Origin: Anthopleura xanthogrammica | Taxonomy: Eukaryota; Cnidaria; Anthozoa; Actiniaria; Actiniidae | DNA length: 64,000 nt | Direction: 5' to 3' | Assembly: GCA_964019055.1 (NCBI GenBank) | Contig: OZ025215.1 | Span: 5,373,770 to 5,437,769, forward strand | Part shown: positions 12,801 to 21,855 of the stretch, piece after piece | Numbering within the stretch: the stretch's first letter is position 1 | Layout of the letters: each line of letters opens with the position of its first letter | Program-made: the position numbers and the translations under genes | Notes under the pieces: generated by a model | What the model was told of the DNA's origin: nothing | Database searches by the model: none | Seen by the model: only the letters and a program-made list of their open reading frames with translations

Positions 12801-15800
12801 ACCAAATCTGGAAGAGTAATTGTAAGTATTATAGAATCATATAATAGCAAATAAAAGCCGCCAACTCTACTTCAATCTGTTTATAGAAAATGAGAATGAT
12901 CAGAATGAGGTTAGATTAGGAGCAATACAATTTCTAAAAAGAAACGAAACCTTCTCAAGCCACAATAGCCTCTCCGCCTCCGAAAAACTAGACTAAATTG
13001 GACTAATGCCAAGGTATTTATTTGCATTTATCTTTTTTTTTTTAAAAAGACCTACGAAAACTGCGATGGTCCAAGTCTACGAAATTACATTTTGAGCAAC
13101 GACTGTACACCCAATGATGTCATTAGATTTGCTGCTCAAATCACTGAAGCAATAAATTACCTTCATTCAAAGAACATCGTACTCTGCGTCTTAAATGCTG
13201 AAAGTGTCAGGGTTGTTAACAATCATCATGTAAGTACCATAGAAAGATTCTTGAAAACATTTGTATGATATATAATTGCTTGTATAAAGTAAGCCAAACA
13301 CGAGAAAGTGAGAGTAAAGGGAATAAAACGATTTCTACACCCATAGGTATTAATGCTTGTACTTGATTTTTTTCGCAAGGTCAAAATCTTCGGGTTGCAC
13401 TTCTCTAGAAGTGTTTTTCCATCTGGCAACGAGTTCAATACCTCATTTGGTGTTGTGCAGGGCGAGGTTGATCCAGATATGTGTCGCTGGTAGGTCAATG
13501 AAAAAAATTAAAGTTGTTTAGTTCAATATATTTTTCCTTCTTCCCTCCGTCTTCGCCTTTCCATCCCATCCCATTTTGTCACCTTAACCTCAGTACCATT
13601 TAGTACGTCAACCGATCTCTTTCATTAATAATTCCAGTATTTATACCCAGCCGATATGCCTTCTTGGCTTCTTTTTCTCTTTTACTAAGCCGCTAGATAT
13701 TCTTATCACACTGCTTTTTTTCCAGGTTTGCTAAAGAGGTCATTCAGGAAGGGTTATTTTCTCCAGCTGGTGATGTCTGGTCACTGGGCATGACGATTTT
13801 AGAGATGTTTTTGTGTCTTTCAAAAGATGCTGATTCTGCAATACCATTCTCGCAGTATTCTGACGAAGAGGTACTGACTTGCTGGTTCATATATTGATTT
13901 AGAACGTTTGATACAAAGTTGTGCAAGATAATTTCTGCTGTGGTTTCATTTGTTCTTTACTTTTCTACCAGATTTTGAATGCTTTAAAGATGAATTGCCG
14001 TCCTGTCCAACCTGCACAATGTCCAGACTGGGTGTACGTACTTGTTACCCAATGTTGGTGTTTACATACCAGTGAACGAGCTTCTTCCTTGTCAGTGCTC
14101 GATTGTTTGACAAACAAGTACGTATCTTAGTAATTTAGTTTGGATGAGATTTGATATGCGCGCAAATGATATTGGGCTAATTAACATAATGCTCAGTCTC
14201 TGCAGCATATCAGTTGATTGTATCTAGTGAAGATATAAATCCCCAGTGCAATCTTAATAAGAGTGGAGTTTGGTATTTGTTTTACTACTAGATGGCCACT
14301 GAACTTGATGTGGTGTTTTATTTTCGGTTATTGTCTCCTTTGAAACCCGTGTTGAAAGACGCAAATTAAGTTTTGATATTTCACTTGATATTATTGTCAT
14401 ACAGTAAAACCAGTGTGGCTGGTTAGTTGTTGTGAACTATACTCATGATCATAATCACGTTTTAGGAATTTTTTGGCAAAATATTTTGAAGGATTTTTAA
14501 TGGTATTTTCATTTCAGATGCCCATGGGAATCCTACGTTCTTCAGCGTTGGATCGAAAAGCATGAAATTCACGAAAATTGGCCATCTTTGAATGTTGCTC
14601 AACAACTTGATGCTGCTAGTTGCATTTCCAGACAAGACGTCGAGAGGTCAGTTACTGATGAATTTGTGGATTATCATAGCTACGAGTATGAGCGTCCATT
14701 TTGGTTAAAGAAAATATTTTCGAATGTTGTGATCGCTGGAAAGCGTTTTTTGATGCCATCATCACGACCATCAGGATCAGGATCACGACCTCCACATCCA
14801 CATATTTTATCAACTGCGTCTTCAGTTTCTTCTTCACAGTCATCATCGAATCTAGCATCATCAGTAAGGCCATCCTCAATATGTACTCTGTCGTACAAAT
14901 GTGATGATACTTACGACTGTCCAATACTACCTGTAAACGAAGTGACTTGTCGTCCAAGATCGAGGTCAGTATCACTCCCTCCACTTCCCTTGCCATCAAA
15001 CTCACCTCGAGAAACACCGACAAATATCAAGCAGAAGGAAGAGAAAGGAAAGGATGACAACATTTATGATGATATCGACGACAGGCCAATACTACCTGTA
15101 AACGAAGTGACTTGTCCAAGATCGAGGTCAGTATCACTCCCACCACTTCCCTTGCCATCAAACTCACCTCGAGAAACACCGACAAATATCAAGCAGAAGA
15201 AAGAGAAGGGAAAGGATGACAACATTTATGATGATATCGACGACAGGCCAATACTACCTGTAAACGAAGTGACTTGTCCAAGATCGAGGTCAGTATCACT
15301 CCCACCACTTCCCTTGCCATCAAACTCACCTTCAGAAACACCGACAAATATCAAGCAGAAGGAAGAGAAGGGAAAGGGTGACAATGGTTATGATGATAAC
15401 TACGACAGCCCAATACTACCAGCAAACGAAGTGACTTATGATGATATCTACGACAGGCCAATACTATCAGCAAACGAAGTGACTTGTCATCCAAGATCGA
15501 GGTCAGTATCATTTCCAACACTTCCCTTGCCATCAAACTCACCTCGAGAAACACCGACAGATATCAAGCAGAAGGAAGAGAAGGGAAAGGATAACGATGA
15601 TTATGATGATAACTGCGACAGGCAAAAACCAGGTGATATCCATGATGACCCCGACCAAGATTGTAATACACCTAACTCAGAACCTGAGATGAACATGAGT
15701 GGTGAATCATATCAGGAATTGTCGTATTCCACAGAGGATGGGTACACGCCATTAGTAAGGGATTCACGCGAAATGATCAATGGGCACGATAATGGTGTAC

Positions 15801-15910
15801 CAAACACGTCCACTTATTTAAACATGCCTGGTTCTGGTACGGCTTCTGCCAATAATGAGGATACCATACATACGACGTATTATCAGCCCGTTTTTTTTAT
15901 GAATCTTTAA
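3842..15910 (+). CDS. Gene A: double-pseudokinase scaffold protein, about 1495 aa, 14 exons
   Basis: Exons: 3842-3905, 6441-6584, 7777-8495, 8980-9145, 9262-10199, 10522-10675, 11372-11457, 11601-11699, 12678-12821, 13050-13229, 13380-13489, 13726-13870, 13972-14117, 14518-15910. All introns are GT-AG; phases agree throughout and the CDS totals 4488 nt. The start ATG has A at -3 and G at +4. Domains: an acidic N-terminus followed by a basic, NLS-like cluster (RKKRRRSKK, aa 25-33); a helical, ARM/HEAT-like region (about aa 70-440); kinase-like domain 1 (about 445-728); linker; kinase-like domain 2 (about 791-1040); a Ser/Pro/Tyr-rich tail. Domain 1 has HNQ for HRD and GFF for DFG; domain 2 has LCV for HRD. 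Both should therefore be inactive. Tail motifs such as YDDI and YLNM suit SH2 docking, and the PPLPLP runs could bind SH3. Gene B is its neighbouring paralogue. The role as a signalling scaffold is inferred; no named family was recognised. Confidence 0.78.
4672..4940. mobile_element. TIR element (MITE) in gene A intron 1
   Basis: Long inverted arms start GAGTGCTTACACT and end AGTGTAAGCACTC, continuing inward through CTAACAGTTGTTA and TAGTTACTAAATA matches. TA dinucleotides at 4670-4671 and 4941-4942 fit a TA target duplication (Tc1/mariner-type). No ORF. Confidence 0.65.
5042..5329 (-). CDS. Uncertain antisense ORF in gene A intron 1 (possible gene fragment)
   Basis: A 95-codon frame on the minus strand starts with MQEGTVKTVNQLNNQLNC and includes ILGAGKCGNCRLPAAL. 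Amino-acid composition and codon use look more protein-like than neighbouring shadow frames. A possible donor (TCG/GTAGGT) falls after ...LSFS, so it could be one exon of an antisense gene or a transposon remnant. I do not recognise the protein. No partner exon was found. Confidence 0.25.
   Translation of the reverse strand: MQEGTVKTVNQLNNQLNCVLVDLDDPVAEHFPDQMIYDAENFLKILITCGVFYILGAGKCGNCRLPAALSFSVGQRFKYTPRQFKIGQISKTATL
5655..6030. repeat. 18-bp minisatellite in gene A intron 1, about 20 copies
   Basis: Tandem copies of AATAAGGTATCCACATGT (18 bp) with single-base variants (GGTATTCAC at the left edge, AGAGTATCC and ACACGTAAT within). Because 18 is a multiple of three and the unit has no antisense stop, all three minus-strand frames stay open. 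The resulting Trp/Pro/Tyr/Cys-rich frames are artefacts. Confidence 0.9.
7009..7163. mobile_element. Palindromic MITE in gene A intron 2
   Basis: Arms of about 48 bp (AGAGTTGATGTTCGTGGGTG near 7021 against CACCCAAGAACATCAACTCT near 7130) surround a short centre. No ORF. It lies in the intron between exons 2 and 3. Confidence 0.6.
8586..8730 (+). mobile_element. Possible degenerate tRNA-derived SINE fragment
   Basis: TAGCGGTAGTGTGCTAGCC near 8597 resembles an A box, and GGGTTCACAATTCC near 8630 a B box, at roughly tRNA spacing. The body contains GAGGGTTTTTCTGTGGGTTC and CTCCGGTTTTCCCC, recurring in variant, mostly opposite-strand form near 11200 and 44970. It lies in the intron after exon 3 of gene A. 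Confidence 0.4.
9262..10675 (+). other. Gene A kinase-like domain 1 (pseudokinase) coding block
   Basis: Exons 9262-10199 and 10522-10675 encode this domain (about aa 445-728). The glycine loop is absent. The VAIK strand reads VAIT. Helix C keeps a Glu in NETAVLQHL. The catalytic loop reads HNQLRPEHV, so the base Asp is Gln and the metal-binding Asn is His. The DFG segment reads GFF. Structural motifs persist: AAPECL (APE) at about aa 632, DVWAFGVLMY in helix F, and a C-lobe ending KDRISFTKI. All catalytic positions are lost while the fold signature is kept. Gene B needs four exons for the region covered here by 9262-10199. Confidence 0.8.
10781..11129. mobile_element. Non-autonomous TIR element with 9-bp target duplication in gene A intron 6
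   Basis: The 22-bp inverted ends are perfect: ACCAGAGTGAAGTTGGTGTC at left and GACACCAACTTCACTCTGGT at right, each with one or two further matching bases. Flanking 9-bp direct repeats ATACATTGA lie at 10772-10780 and 11130-11138. The 349-bp interior has no credible ORF. The 9-bp duplication again points to a Mutator-like source. Confidence 0.8.
12678..14117 (+). other. Gene A kinase-like domain 2 (pseudokinase) coding block
   Basis: Five exons (12678-12821, 13050-13229, 13380-13489, 13726-13870, 13972-14117) encode a shortened kinase fold, about aa 791-1031. The N-lobe lacks a glycine loop and an obvious VAIK lysine. A helix C-like LETLRSLDHPHLARIV is followed by ITEAINYLHSKNIVLCVLNA, where HRD is replaced by LCV. 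DFG is missing (VKIFGLHF). The activation-segment end reads WFAKEVI and helix F reads DVWSLGMTILEMF. The C-lobe ends with CWCLHTSERASSLSVL. It is inferred to be catalytically dead and used for binding. Confidence 0.75.
14908..15600 (+). repeat. In-frame 162-165 bp coding repeat in the gene A tail
   Basis: The segment beginning CCAATACTACC recurs at 14921, 15086, 15248 and 15410, with a partial unit at 15458 (spacings 165, 162, 162). Each unit of about 54 aa contains a tyrosine motif (YDDI or similar), RPILPVNEVT, an RSRSVS stretch, the proline run LPPLPLPSNSP and a lysine/glutamate-rich end. All spacings are multiples of three, so the frame is preserved. Units 1-3 are nearly identical in DNA, which indicates recent expansion or homogenisation. 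Confidence 0.9.
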
Positions 15911-16535
15911 TCTTGATAACGACTAGCACGAGGCAACGTTTTCAAGTTTAATGTCAGGAGATAGGACCTTGTTAACTTTGTACTCTCAGTTTGTGTGTTT
16001 TTTTTTTTTTGTCCCATAAGTATTTTTCTTCTCAATTGGAATCAGTAATCAAATCTAATAGCATACATTTGATTGTTCATAAATCTGGGTAACTGGTTCA
16101 TACTTATTAGATTCCTAGAAAAGAGGGGTTCCTTCTTCGTGTAGAAGACACAGTCTACATAGTTCAATAGTTACAACGAGAAAACTCCAAGTAATAAAAT
16201 GAAATGAAGCTAGCAAAGAATACAACAAAATTGCATAACGTACACTAAGTCCTCTATTGTGTCCTCTACACGAAGTTATACCACAAAGCTACCTAAATTA
16301 GGACTGAGCGCATTAGATGTATGTGAGGGTAAGTAGAGTTTGTACTCTTATAGAATATATACAAGATATAGCTAGTGCCTTTTATAGATCCAATGCATGT
16401 GTAAATAAATGGACTTATCGTTGCTTCTTTTCTTGCCGACAGTTACAAGCAGCAGGTTTTTATATAGCATATTTTTTATAGTTTTCATATTAACCCATTA
16501 GTAATGTATCTATATTTGTTATATACTAACTTTCA
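15911..16535. other. Gene A 3' UTR and flank
   Basis: Follows the TAA stop at 15908-15910. AATAAA at 16193-16198 is the best polyadenylation signal seen. No further ORF is present. Confidence 0.5.
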
Positions 16536-16766
16536 AAGTCAATTTTCTCATACTCTGATTGGGCCAGAGAGTATCACATGAACGTAAACAAGTTTCGATG
16601 TTTCCCCGGCAACGGCTATCAGGGGGCAACAATATGTTTTTTTTATATACCAGGTGTCAAAGTCCATTTTTCTCATACTCTGATTGGGCGAGAGGGTATT
16701 ACGTGAACGTGAACAAGTTTCGATGTTTCCCCGGCAACGGCTCTCAGCGGGCAACAATATGTTATT
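16536..16766. repeat. Tandem duplication of a roughly 121-bp unit
   Basis: Two head-to-tail copies share TTTTTCTCATACTCTGATTG or its variant and GTTTCGATGTTTCCCCGGCA at the same spacing. They differ by scattered substitutions. Frames reading across them on both strands are not supported as genes. Confidence 0.75.
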
Positions 16767-17340
16767 GGAAGCTCGGGAAAGCAGTGTAGTGCTACGCGTA
16801 CGCCTCGGGAAACATCGTCGTCTCGGGACCACAATACACACTTTTTCCCTCGGTCCCAGTCAATAAGTTTTAAATACATATCCATATTGGAATTCTGAAT
16901 ATCTAGAGATCGATTAATTAATCATTTTAGAGATCGATTAATTGATTATTTCAAATTTTAGATTACTTAATATATTATATAGAAATGTTTTTGTATTTTA
17001 TAAACTAGTGTAATATGATATTAACTTTCATAATGTAATTTTTATCCACATGCCCCTTGTGGAAATCAGCTTTAGTTGACGGGGCTAGCGTGTTTAAATA
17101 AAGTTTACCTACCTATACCTACCGATTATATATAGAGAATAAACGCTGTAAAACTTATTCAGAGCACAAATAGTTTTAGTAAAGAATAGGTAGATATTAT
17201 GTATTACATAACTAAGGCACAACATTTAACAGCATCTTGTCCATCAATAAACTAAATTCTATAGCTCGTTTTTTATAGATACAGCTATTTCAAAAAAAAC
17301 GTTGCCTGAGTACTGAATACTGCATATTGAATAGTGTCTC
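16767..17340. other. Intergenic, repeat debris
   Basis: AT-rich. A motif near 17040-17110 (GGAAATCAGCTTTAGTTGAC followed by AAATAAAG) resembles the 3' end of a retroelement. A fragment of the 3188-3456 MITE end lies near 17279. No gene is visible. Confidence 0.35.
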
Positions 17341-17531
17341 CCGGGGGGGGTGGGGGGTACTCCCTATAATTGACTATACGGGGATGCTCCGCCCGAAAGG
17401 GGTACGTTTTTCAGGCCGCAGGCATAGAAAAGGGGTTGGAATTTGTGAATTTTGGTATATCAAAGGGTAAGGGGTCGAGAGTCCGGGCGGAGCATCCTCG
17501 TATGAAACGACCCTAAGTACCTCCCCCCCGG
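17341..17531. mobile_element. TIR element of the 2601-2867 family, copy 2
   Basis: It shares the G-rich end, the TACTCCCTATAAT core, GGATGCTCCGCC, CAGGCCGCAGG and TAAGGGGTCGAGAG with copy 1, but has a shorter interior. GAATAGTG occurs on both sides (about 17330 and 17532), which is consistent with an old target duplication. Confidence 0.7.
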
Positions 17532-17549
17532 GAATAGTGCATAGATAGA

Positions 17550-18640
17550 TAGATAGATAATACTTTATTTTACCACGGTATATTCATCAGGATTTACAAA
17601 TATTAAAACAAATGAGTTATACTACACTAAGTCTAATCTAATAAATCTAAAATAAAAACCTGCTTTCCATGAATGCCGTGCTTCGCTATACATAATAGTT
17701 ATCCAATAGTCGACGAAATTCCTTAAGAGACTCGACCTGCCTTACGTTACTTGGCAGACTGTTCCATAATTGTGTACCACTATAGGTAAATGTATTTTTG
17801 AGATAATTCGTGCGTGGAAGAGGAACGTCCAATTTGTTGGTAGAGTCTCGTAAAGAATAAGAGGTGGTGTCTCTCCTGAATACAAATTTAGAGCTTATGT
17901 ATTCAGGAGCGATGCCGTGTAAGGCCTTGAAAACCAAGATGGCCTTTTGTTTTTGTCGTTGGACCTTAAGGGTAGACCACCCCAGTTTTTCAATCAAGGG
18001 CCCAGCATCTGCATCATAACTAGAGAAGGTCAACACTCGTGCTGCCCGATTCTGAAGCTTTTGAAGTTTGTCCGAGAGAGTTACGCCATAATTATCCCAA
18101 ACAATGTTACAGTAGTCGAAATGGGGTTGCACTAAGGCTTTGAAAATAAGATTCATTGTAGATATTGGGACAAATGACCTAATTCGTTTTAGGGCCCCAA
18201 TACCAGATGCGATTTTTTTAGACAGCTTTTCGATATGATTTTTCCAAGTAAGATTGCTGTCTATAAGAACGCCAAGTGATTTCGTTGTACTAACTTGTTT
18301 AATTGGTAAATCATTGATTTCGAGAGCTGGTGTGGCAGCAAGAGTGTTGAGCTTTTGCCGCGAGCCAATCAGCATAAATTCTGTTTTAGTCATATTCAAC
18401 GTAAGTTTGTTTTTAGTTAACCAATGACTGATGTTTTTCAGATCTGTATTAAGATGTGACTGAATCAATTTTGGATCACAATCTACGTATGTCAGACTAG
18501 TGTCATCTGCATACATTCTTGGGTTGGAGTTTAGAAGACAATTAGGTAGATCATTTATGTACAACAGGAATAACAGAGGACCTAATATTGTTCCCAAGAC
18601 TGAAATGCATTTTGGGTCTTCTGTAATATTGTCTAAATAA
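17550..18640 (-). mobile_element. 5'-truncated non-LTR retrotransposon (reverse transcriptase C-terminal part)
   Basis: The minus-strand frame 18597-17686 (303 aa) encodes the last part of a LINE reverse transcriptase. It opens GTILGPLLFLLYINDLP, has the catalytic YADD box in MYADDTSLTYVD, then HWLTKNKLTLNMTKTEFMLIG and SLGVLIDSNLTWKNHI, which is the usual thumb-side order, and ends KEFRRLLDNYYV. The upstream palm, fingers and endonuclease are missing, so the copy is 5' truncated. On its own strand the 3' end runs into a (TCTA)n-type tail at 17547-17560, a feature of L2/CR1-like elements. The frame is intact, so the insertion is fairly young. It cannot move by itself. Confidence 0.85.
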
Positions 18641-18915
18641 ATAAAAATTACTTATTATTTTATACATACTGAGATTTTCTTATCAAATCTCCCTATGTGA
18701 AAAACCAGTTCGCGACTTTTTTCAGCCAATCAGAGAGGCGAAATGAATTTCTCACACGTGAAAAAAGCGTTTCGTCCAATCACAAACCACTGTCGAGGCG
18801 AATCGTGTTTTCGCGGTCATCGCGGGTAGCTTTGTCGGGCAGCTTTCACAAAATAATATTTTCGGTGTACGCTAGTTGTTCGTATTTCAAACTTATCAAG
18901 AGCTAGGAGATATTT
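18641..18915. other. Upstream region of the Crypton-like ORF
   Basis: Contains two inverted-CCAAT-like segments (CAGCCAATCAGAG near 18722 and GTCCAATCACAAACC near 18774) ahead of the ORF at 18916. They may be promoter elements. No other gene is seen. Confidence 0.3.
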
Positions 18916-19410
18916 GTGAGGATGGCTGAACAATCAAGAAGATTTGTGTCTCGAGACAAACCTATAGACAAGTTTATAGAAGACCAAAAAAACAAAAATA
19001 CTCTTTCGAAGACACGAAGAGATGTGAGTTTGCTGACTGAGTTTCTCAACTCCAAAAATGAAACTATGATGCAAAAACTGAACGACAACAACGTCCCGCC
19101 AACTCATATAATGCAATTATCTGGCCACAGAAACCTTCAAAGCGTCAACAACTACAGTACCATCTCAAACGAACAACAGAAAAACATGTCGTTGATTCTG
19201 AGTGGAAATAATACTACAAGTACGTCTATAGAAAAAAGGCCAGTGTCGAGTTTACAAAGTGCAGTGCACACCGAGTGCCGTGAATCTTCATTCATGAAAA
19301 GTTCTAGTTTGCCTCCAGCAGGTCCTTTCAGTGGAGCAGTTTTTCACGGAGGACAGTTTAATATAACAATCAACACCGTTAACAAGTCACCGAATTCCGC
19401 AAATCACTAA
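18916..19410 (+). CDS. Crypton-like (DUF3504-type) ORF, probably internally deleted
   Basis: A 164-aa intact frame. The N-terminus (FVSRDKPIDKFIEDQ, then KTRRDVSLLTEFLNSKNE) resembles the start of Crypton-derived proteins in which a short SAM-like region precedes a tyrosine recombinase. The next segment, VPPTHIMQLSGHRNLQSVNN followed by Y, is the C-terminal recombinase box with the His/Arg signature and the nucleophile-position tyrosine. Nothing corresponding to the long catalytic region between them is present. The tail (GAVFHGGQFNITINTVNKS) is also typical of this group in invertebrates. The product is therefore inferred to be a deletion derivative unlikely to recombine DNA. Similarity was judged by eye. 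Confidence 0.6.
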   Translation: MRMAEQSRRFVSRDKPIDKFIEDQKNKNTLSKTRRDVSLLTEFLNSKNETMMQKLNDNNVPPTHIMQLSGHRNLQSVNNYSTISNEQQKNMSLILSGNNTTSTSIEKRPVSSLQSAVHTECRESSFMKSSSLPPAGPFSGAVFHGGQFNITINTVNKSPNSANH

Positions 19411-19673
19411 TTTAAATCAACAGAGTCTACACGTAGCTTTAAACGCATCAAGCGTGTGTTGGAGTCGTCAGACGAAGACAGCCCACTGTGACAAACTAAG
19501 CCAAAAGAAAAAAAAAATCAGCCAAAACTTCATTAGCTTACCGATTTTACTTTGTACTAGTTATGATTACTGATATTTTTACATCATAGCTTCTAGTAAA
19601 AGCTTAATTTTTCGAAAAGAAATTATTACACGAGTTTTGTAATTGTTTTATGTATAAAATAAATAAATTACAG
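19411..19673. other. 3' flank of the Crypton-like ORF
   Basis: AT-rich tail with AATAAATAAAT near 19657, a possible polyadenylation signal. Nothing else is recognised. Confidence 0.3.
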
Positions 19674-19811
19674 CATGAAAAGCGCTTTGTACGGGATTTT
19701 CGCACTCGTTGGTTTTGTATCAGAAATCTCACTCGTCCGCTGCGCTCACTCGTTCGATTTCAGATACTTCACCAACTCGTGCTAAAATCCCGTACGCGCG
19801 CGCTTTTCATG
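19674..19811. mobile_element. Palindromic MITE, 138 bp
   Basis: CATGAAAAGCGC at the left is matched by GCGCTTTTCATG at the right. Inner matches include GTACGGGATTTTCGCACTCG against CGTGCTAAAATCCCGTAC. No ORF. Confidence 0.6.
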
Positions 19812-19849
19812 AAGTAATCTCTATTTTCATTTCAGTATATTCCACTTTA

Positions 19850-20031
19850 GAAAAAACCTACTAATGGTCTATCACCAATCGAGCCCTGTGATTGGCTGAG
19901 CTACTAGGGGTCTATTAGTGATAGACCTCTAGTAGCGAAAAGCGCCGGTTTTGAAAACCAAAAAATATATATTTAAAGCAAAATCCAAAACTTTTTGCAT
20001 CCATTTATTGGACCGATTAGTAGGTTTTTAC
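19850..20031. mobile_element. Short TIR element
   Basis: AAAAACCTACTAATGGTC at the left pairs with GACCGATTAGTAGGTTTTT at the right. The interior holds a further nested GGTCTATTAGTGATAGACC palindrome. No ORF. Confidence 0.5.
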
Positions 20032-20072
20032 TAATCTTGTTTGATGGTCATACATTGCCTTATAATTGACTT

Positions 20073-20458
20073 AAGTTAAAAAAGCTTTGGCTTTCAAAGC
20101 TAAAGTTTATTTTCTGTTATAAGAAAATGGCTACAAAATATATATACTTGTATTTCAAAAAACGTTGAATACTGAATACTAAAGTGCTTACTGAATAGTG
20201 CACTCCAAGACCAAAGGGCATTGTGGGTCTCATTAATTTGAAATAAAAATTAAATATACTTAACAATTAGTCCTCGAGTCCGAATGGTCTACGAGTCAAT
20301 AGCCCATGAGGCCGAAGTGGTCTTGGAGTGCACTATTCAGTAAGCACTTTAGTATTCAGTATTCAACGTTTTTTGAAATACAAGTATATATATTTTGTAG
20401 CCATTTTCTTATAACAGAAAATAAACTTTAGCTTTGAAAGCCAAAGCTTTTTTAACTT
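20073..20458. repeat. Fold-back repeat with two 141-bp arms
   Basis: The arm 20073-20213 and the arm 20318-20458 are reverse complements with no mismatch that I could find, separated by 104 bp. It looks like a fold-back or palindromic MITE. It carries no ORF. The near-perfect identity suggests a recent insertion or gene conversion between arms. Confidence 0.85.
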
Positions 20459-21847
20459 TTGTTTGTCATATTCCTTGATGCAGGTTAGGGATCGATCATT
20501 ATTATCATGGGGTCAGAGGATTTTTGTTGCAACATCATAAAGAATAAATCTAGCGTATTTCTATAGGCTGGATCCATAATATGCGATAAATGAAGTATCA
20601 ATATTCTTGTTTTATAGATGAACTATTTAGGGAAACACTTTTTCTTTCGTTTTCATCCAGTAATTCATTCGTTTGTTTGCTGACTCGTTCTTTCGATCTG
20701 ATTTGTTCGTTCTTTTCACTGTATTGTTCGTTCTTTTGCTTATTCCTTTTGTTCATTCGTTTGTTCGTTTCGTTTCACTTATTCGTTTATTAGTGTCTTT
20801 GTCTCTATTATTTCATTCATTCATTATCCTGTTATTTGTTTAAATATTTTTTAGTTGATTCAACTATCTAATTTGTTTATTCTATATATATTTTTTATTT
20901 TCACTCGCTTTACATGTCATTGCTGTTAGCACGCGCTTAGTTATAACAATACGTCAATAATGTTAGTCTTGAATTTTGTTTGTTAAAATATACTTAGTCT
21001 ACTGCTATCCAGACCTATTATTATGCTTTTAAAAGACGAGAGTGAAGCTAATTATAAGGCTGCAAGGATCAGTGTACGTCCATTTTATCCAGCTTCACAA
21101 GATGCATTTTTTCCTCTTCATTTGGCGGCAGTTGAGCAACTCCAAGCTTGCGAAAAGAAGCAGTTTTCTACCTCATAGCCTTTTCCTTTCATATTGCTGA
21201 AATAAGAGTTTGAGAATGGGAGAATTGTCCCCGTATTTTGAGACAACGTCAGCAGTCTTAAAGAGTGACATCAACAGAAATCATATCGGACTCAAATATT
21301 GCATATGAAATATCAAGGAGTATAATTTCATGTTCTTCTTCTAAAATGTTTGAGATTGGAGTAAGTTTGAGCTAGAAATCCACTGTATCCGATTTTTACA
21401 GCCCTGGGTGACTGGTTTCGATAATATTGCGATTTTCCTCATTAATAACACATCTACAAATGTACCTTTTTCCGATTGGTTGATATTCTGCCAAGTTTCT
21501 CTTAATCTGGGGAATTTAATAATTGTATCCACAGTTTAAATGATACCTAATGTTTTTTTTTTTTTTTTTTTTTTTGCCGATTAATATATTGCAATCAACT
21601 CTTGGTATTAAAGTGCACCTAACCCCTGATACAATACTTTGATTCAACATGAAATGTATATTATAAATTTTGCTACTACCACGTATGATAAAATTGACTT
21701 TATTGTAGCCAAGCTTTCGGACTTAGCGTCCGTCTTCAGGGCATGAATGATCTACTTTATTTACATGCGAGGATTCAAATGTACAAACGACAATATGCGC
21801 GCGCTAAGAATAGAGCGAGACAAATACACGTGCGCGAGCTACTGACT
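20459..21847. other. Intergenic, low complexity
   Basis: Holds a diverged TTCG/TTTG-rich tract (20640-20800), a T run of about 25 at 21550-21575, and otherwise AT-rich sequence. No gene is supported. Confidence 0.4.
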
Positions 21848-21855
21848 AAAACGAA

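Noticed and set aside
16548..16885. Arg-rich ORFs on both strands
   Set aside because: They lie in a tandem duplication and mirror one another across strands; no coding bias is visible.
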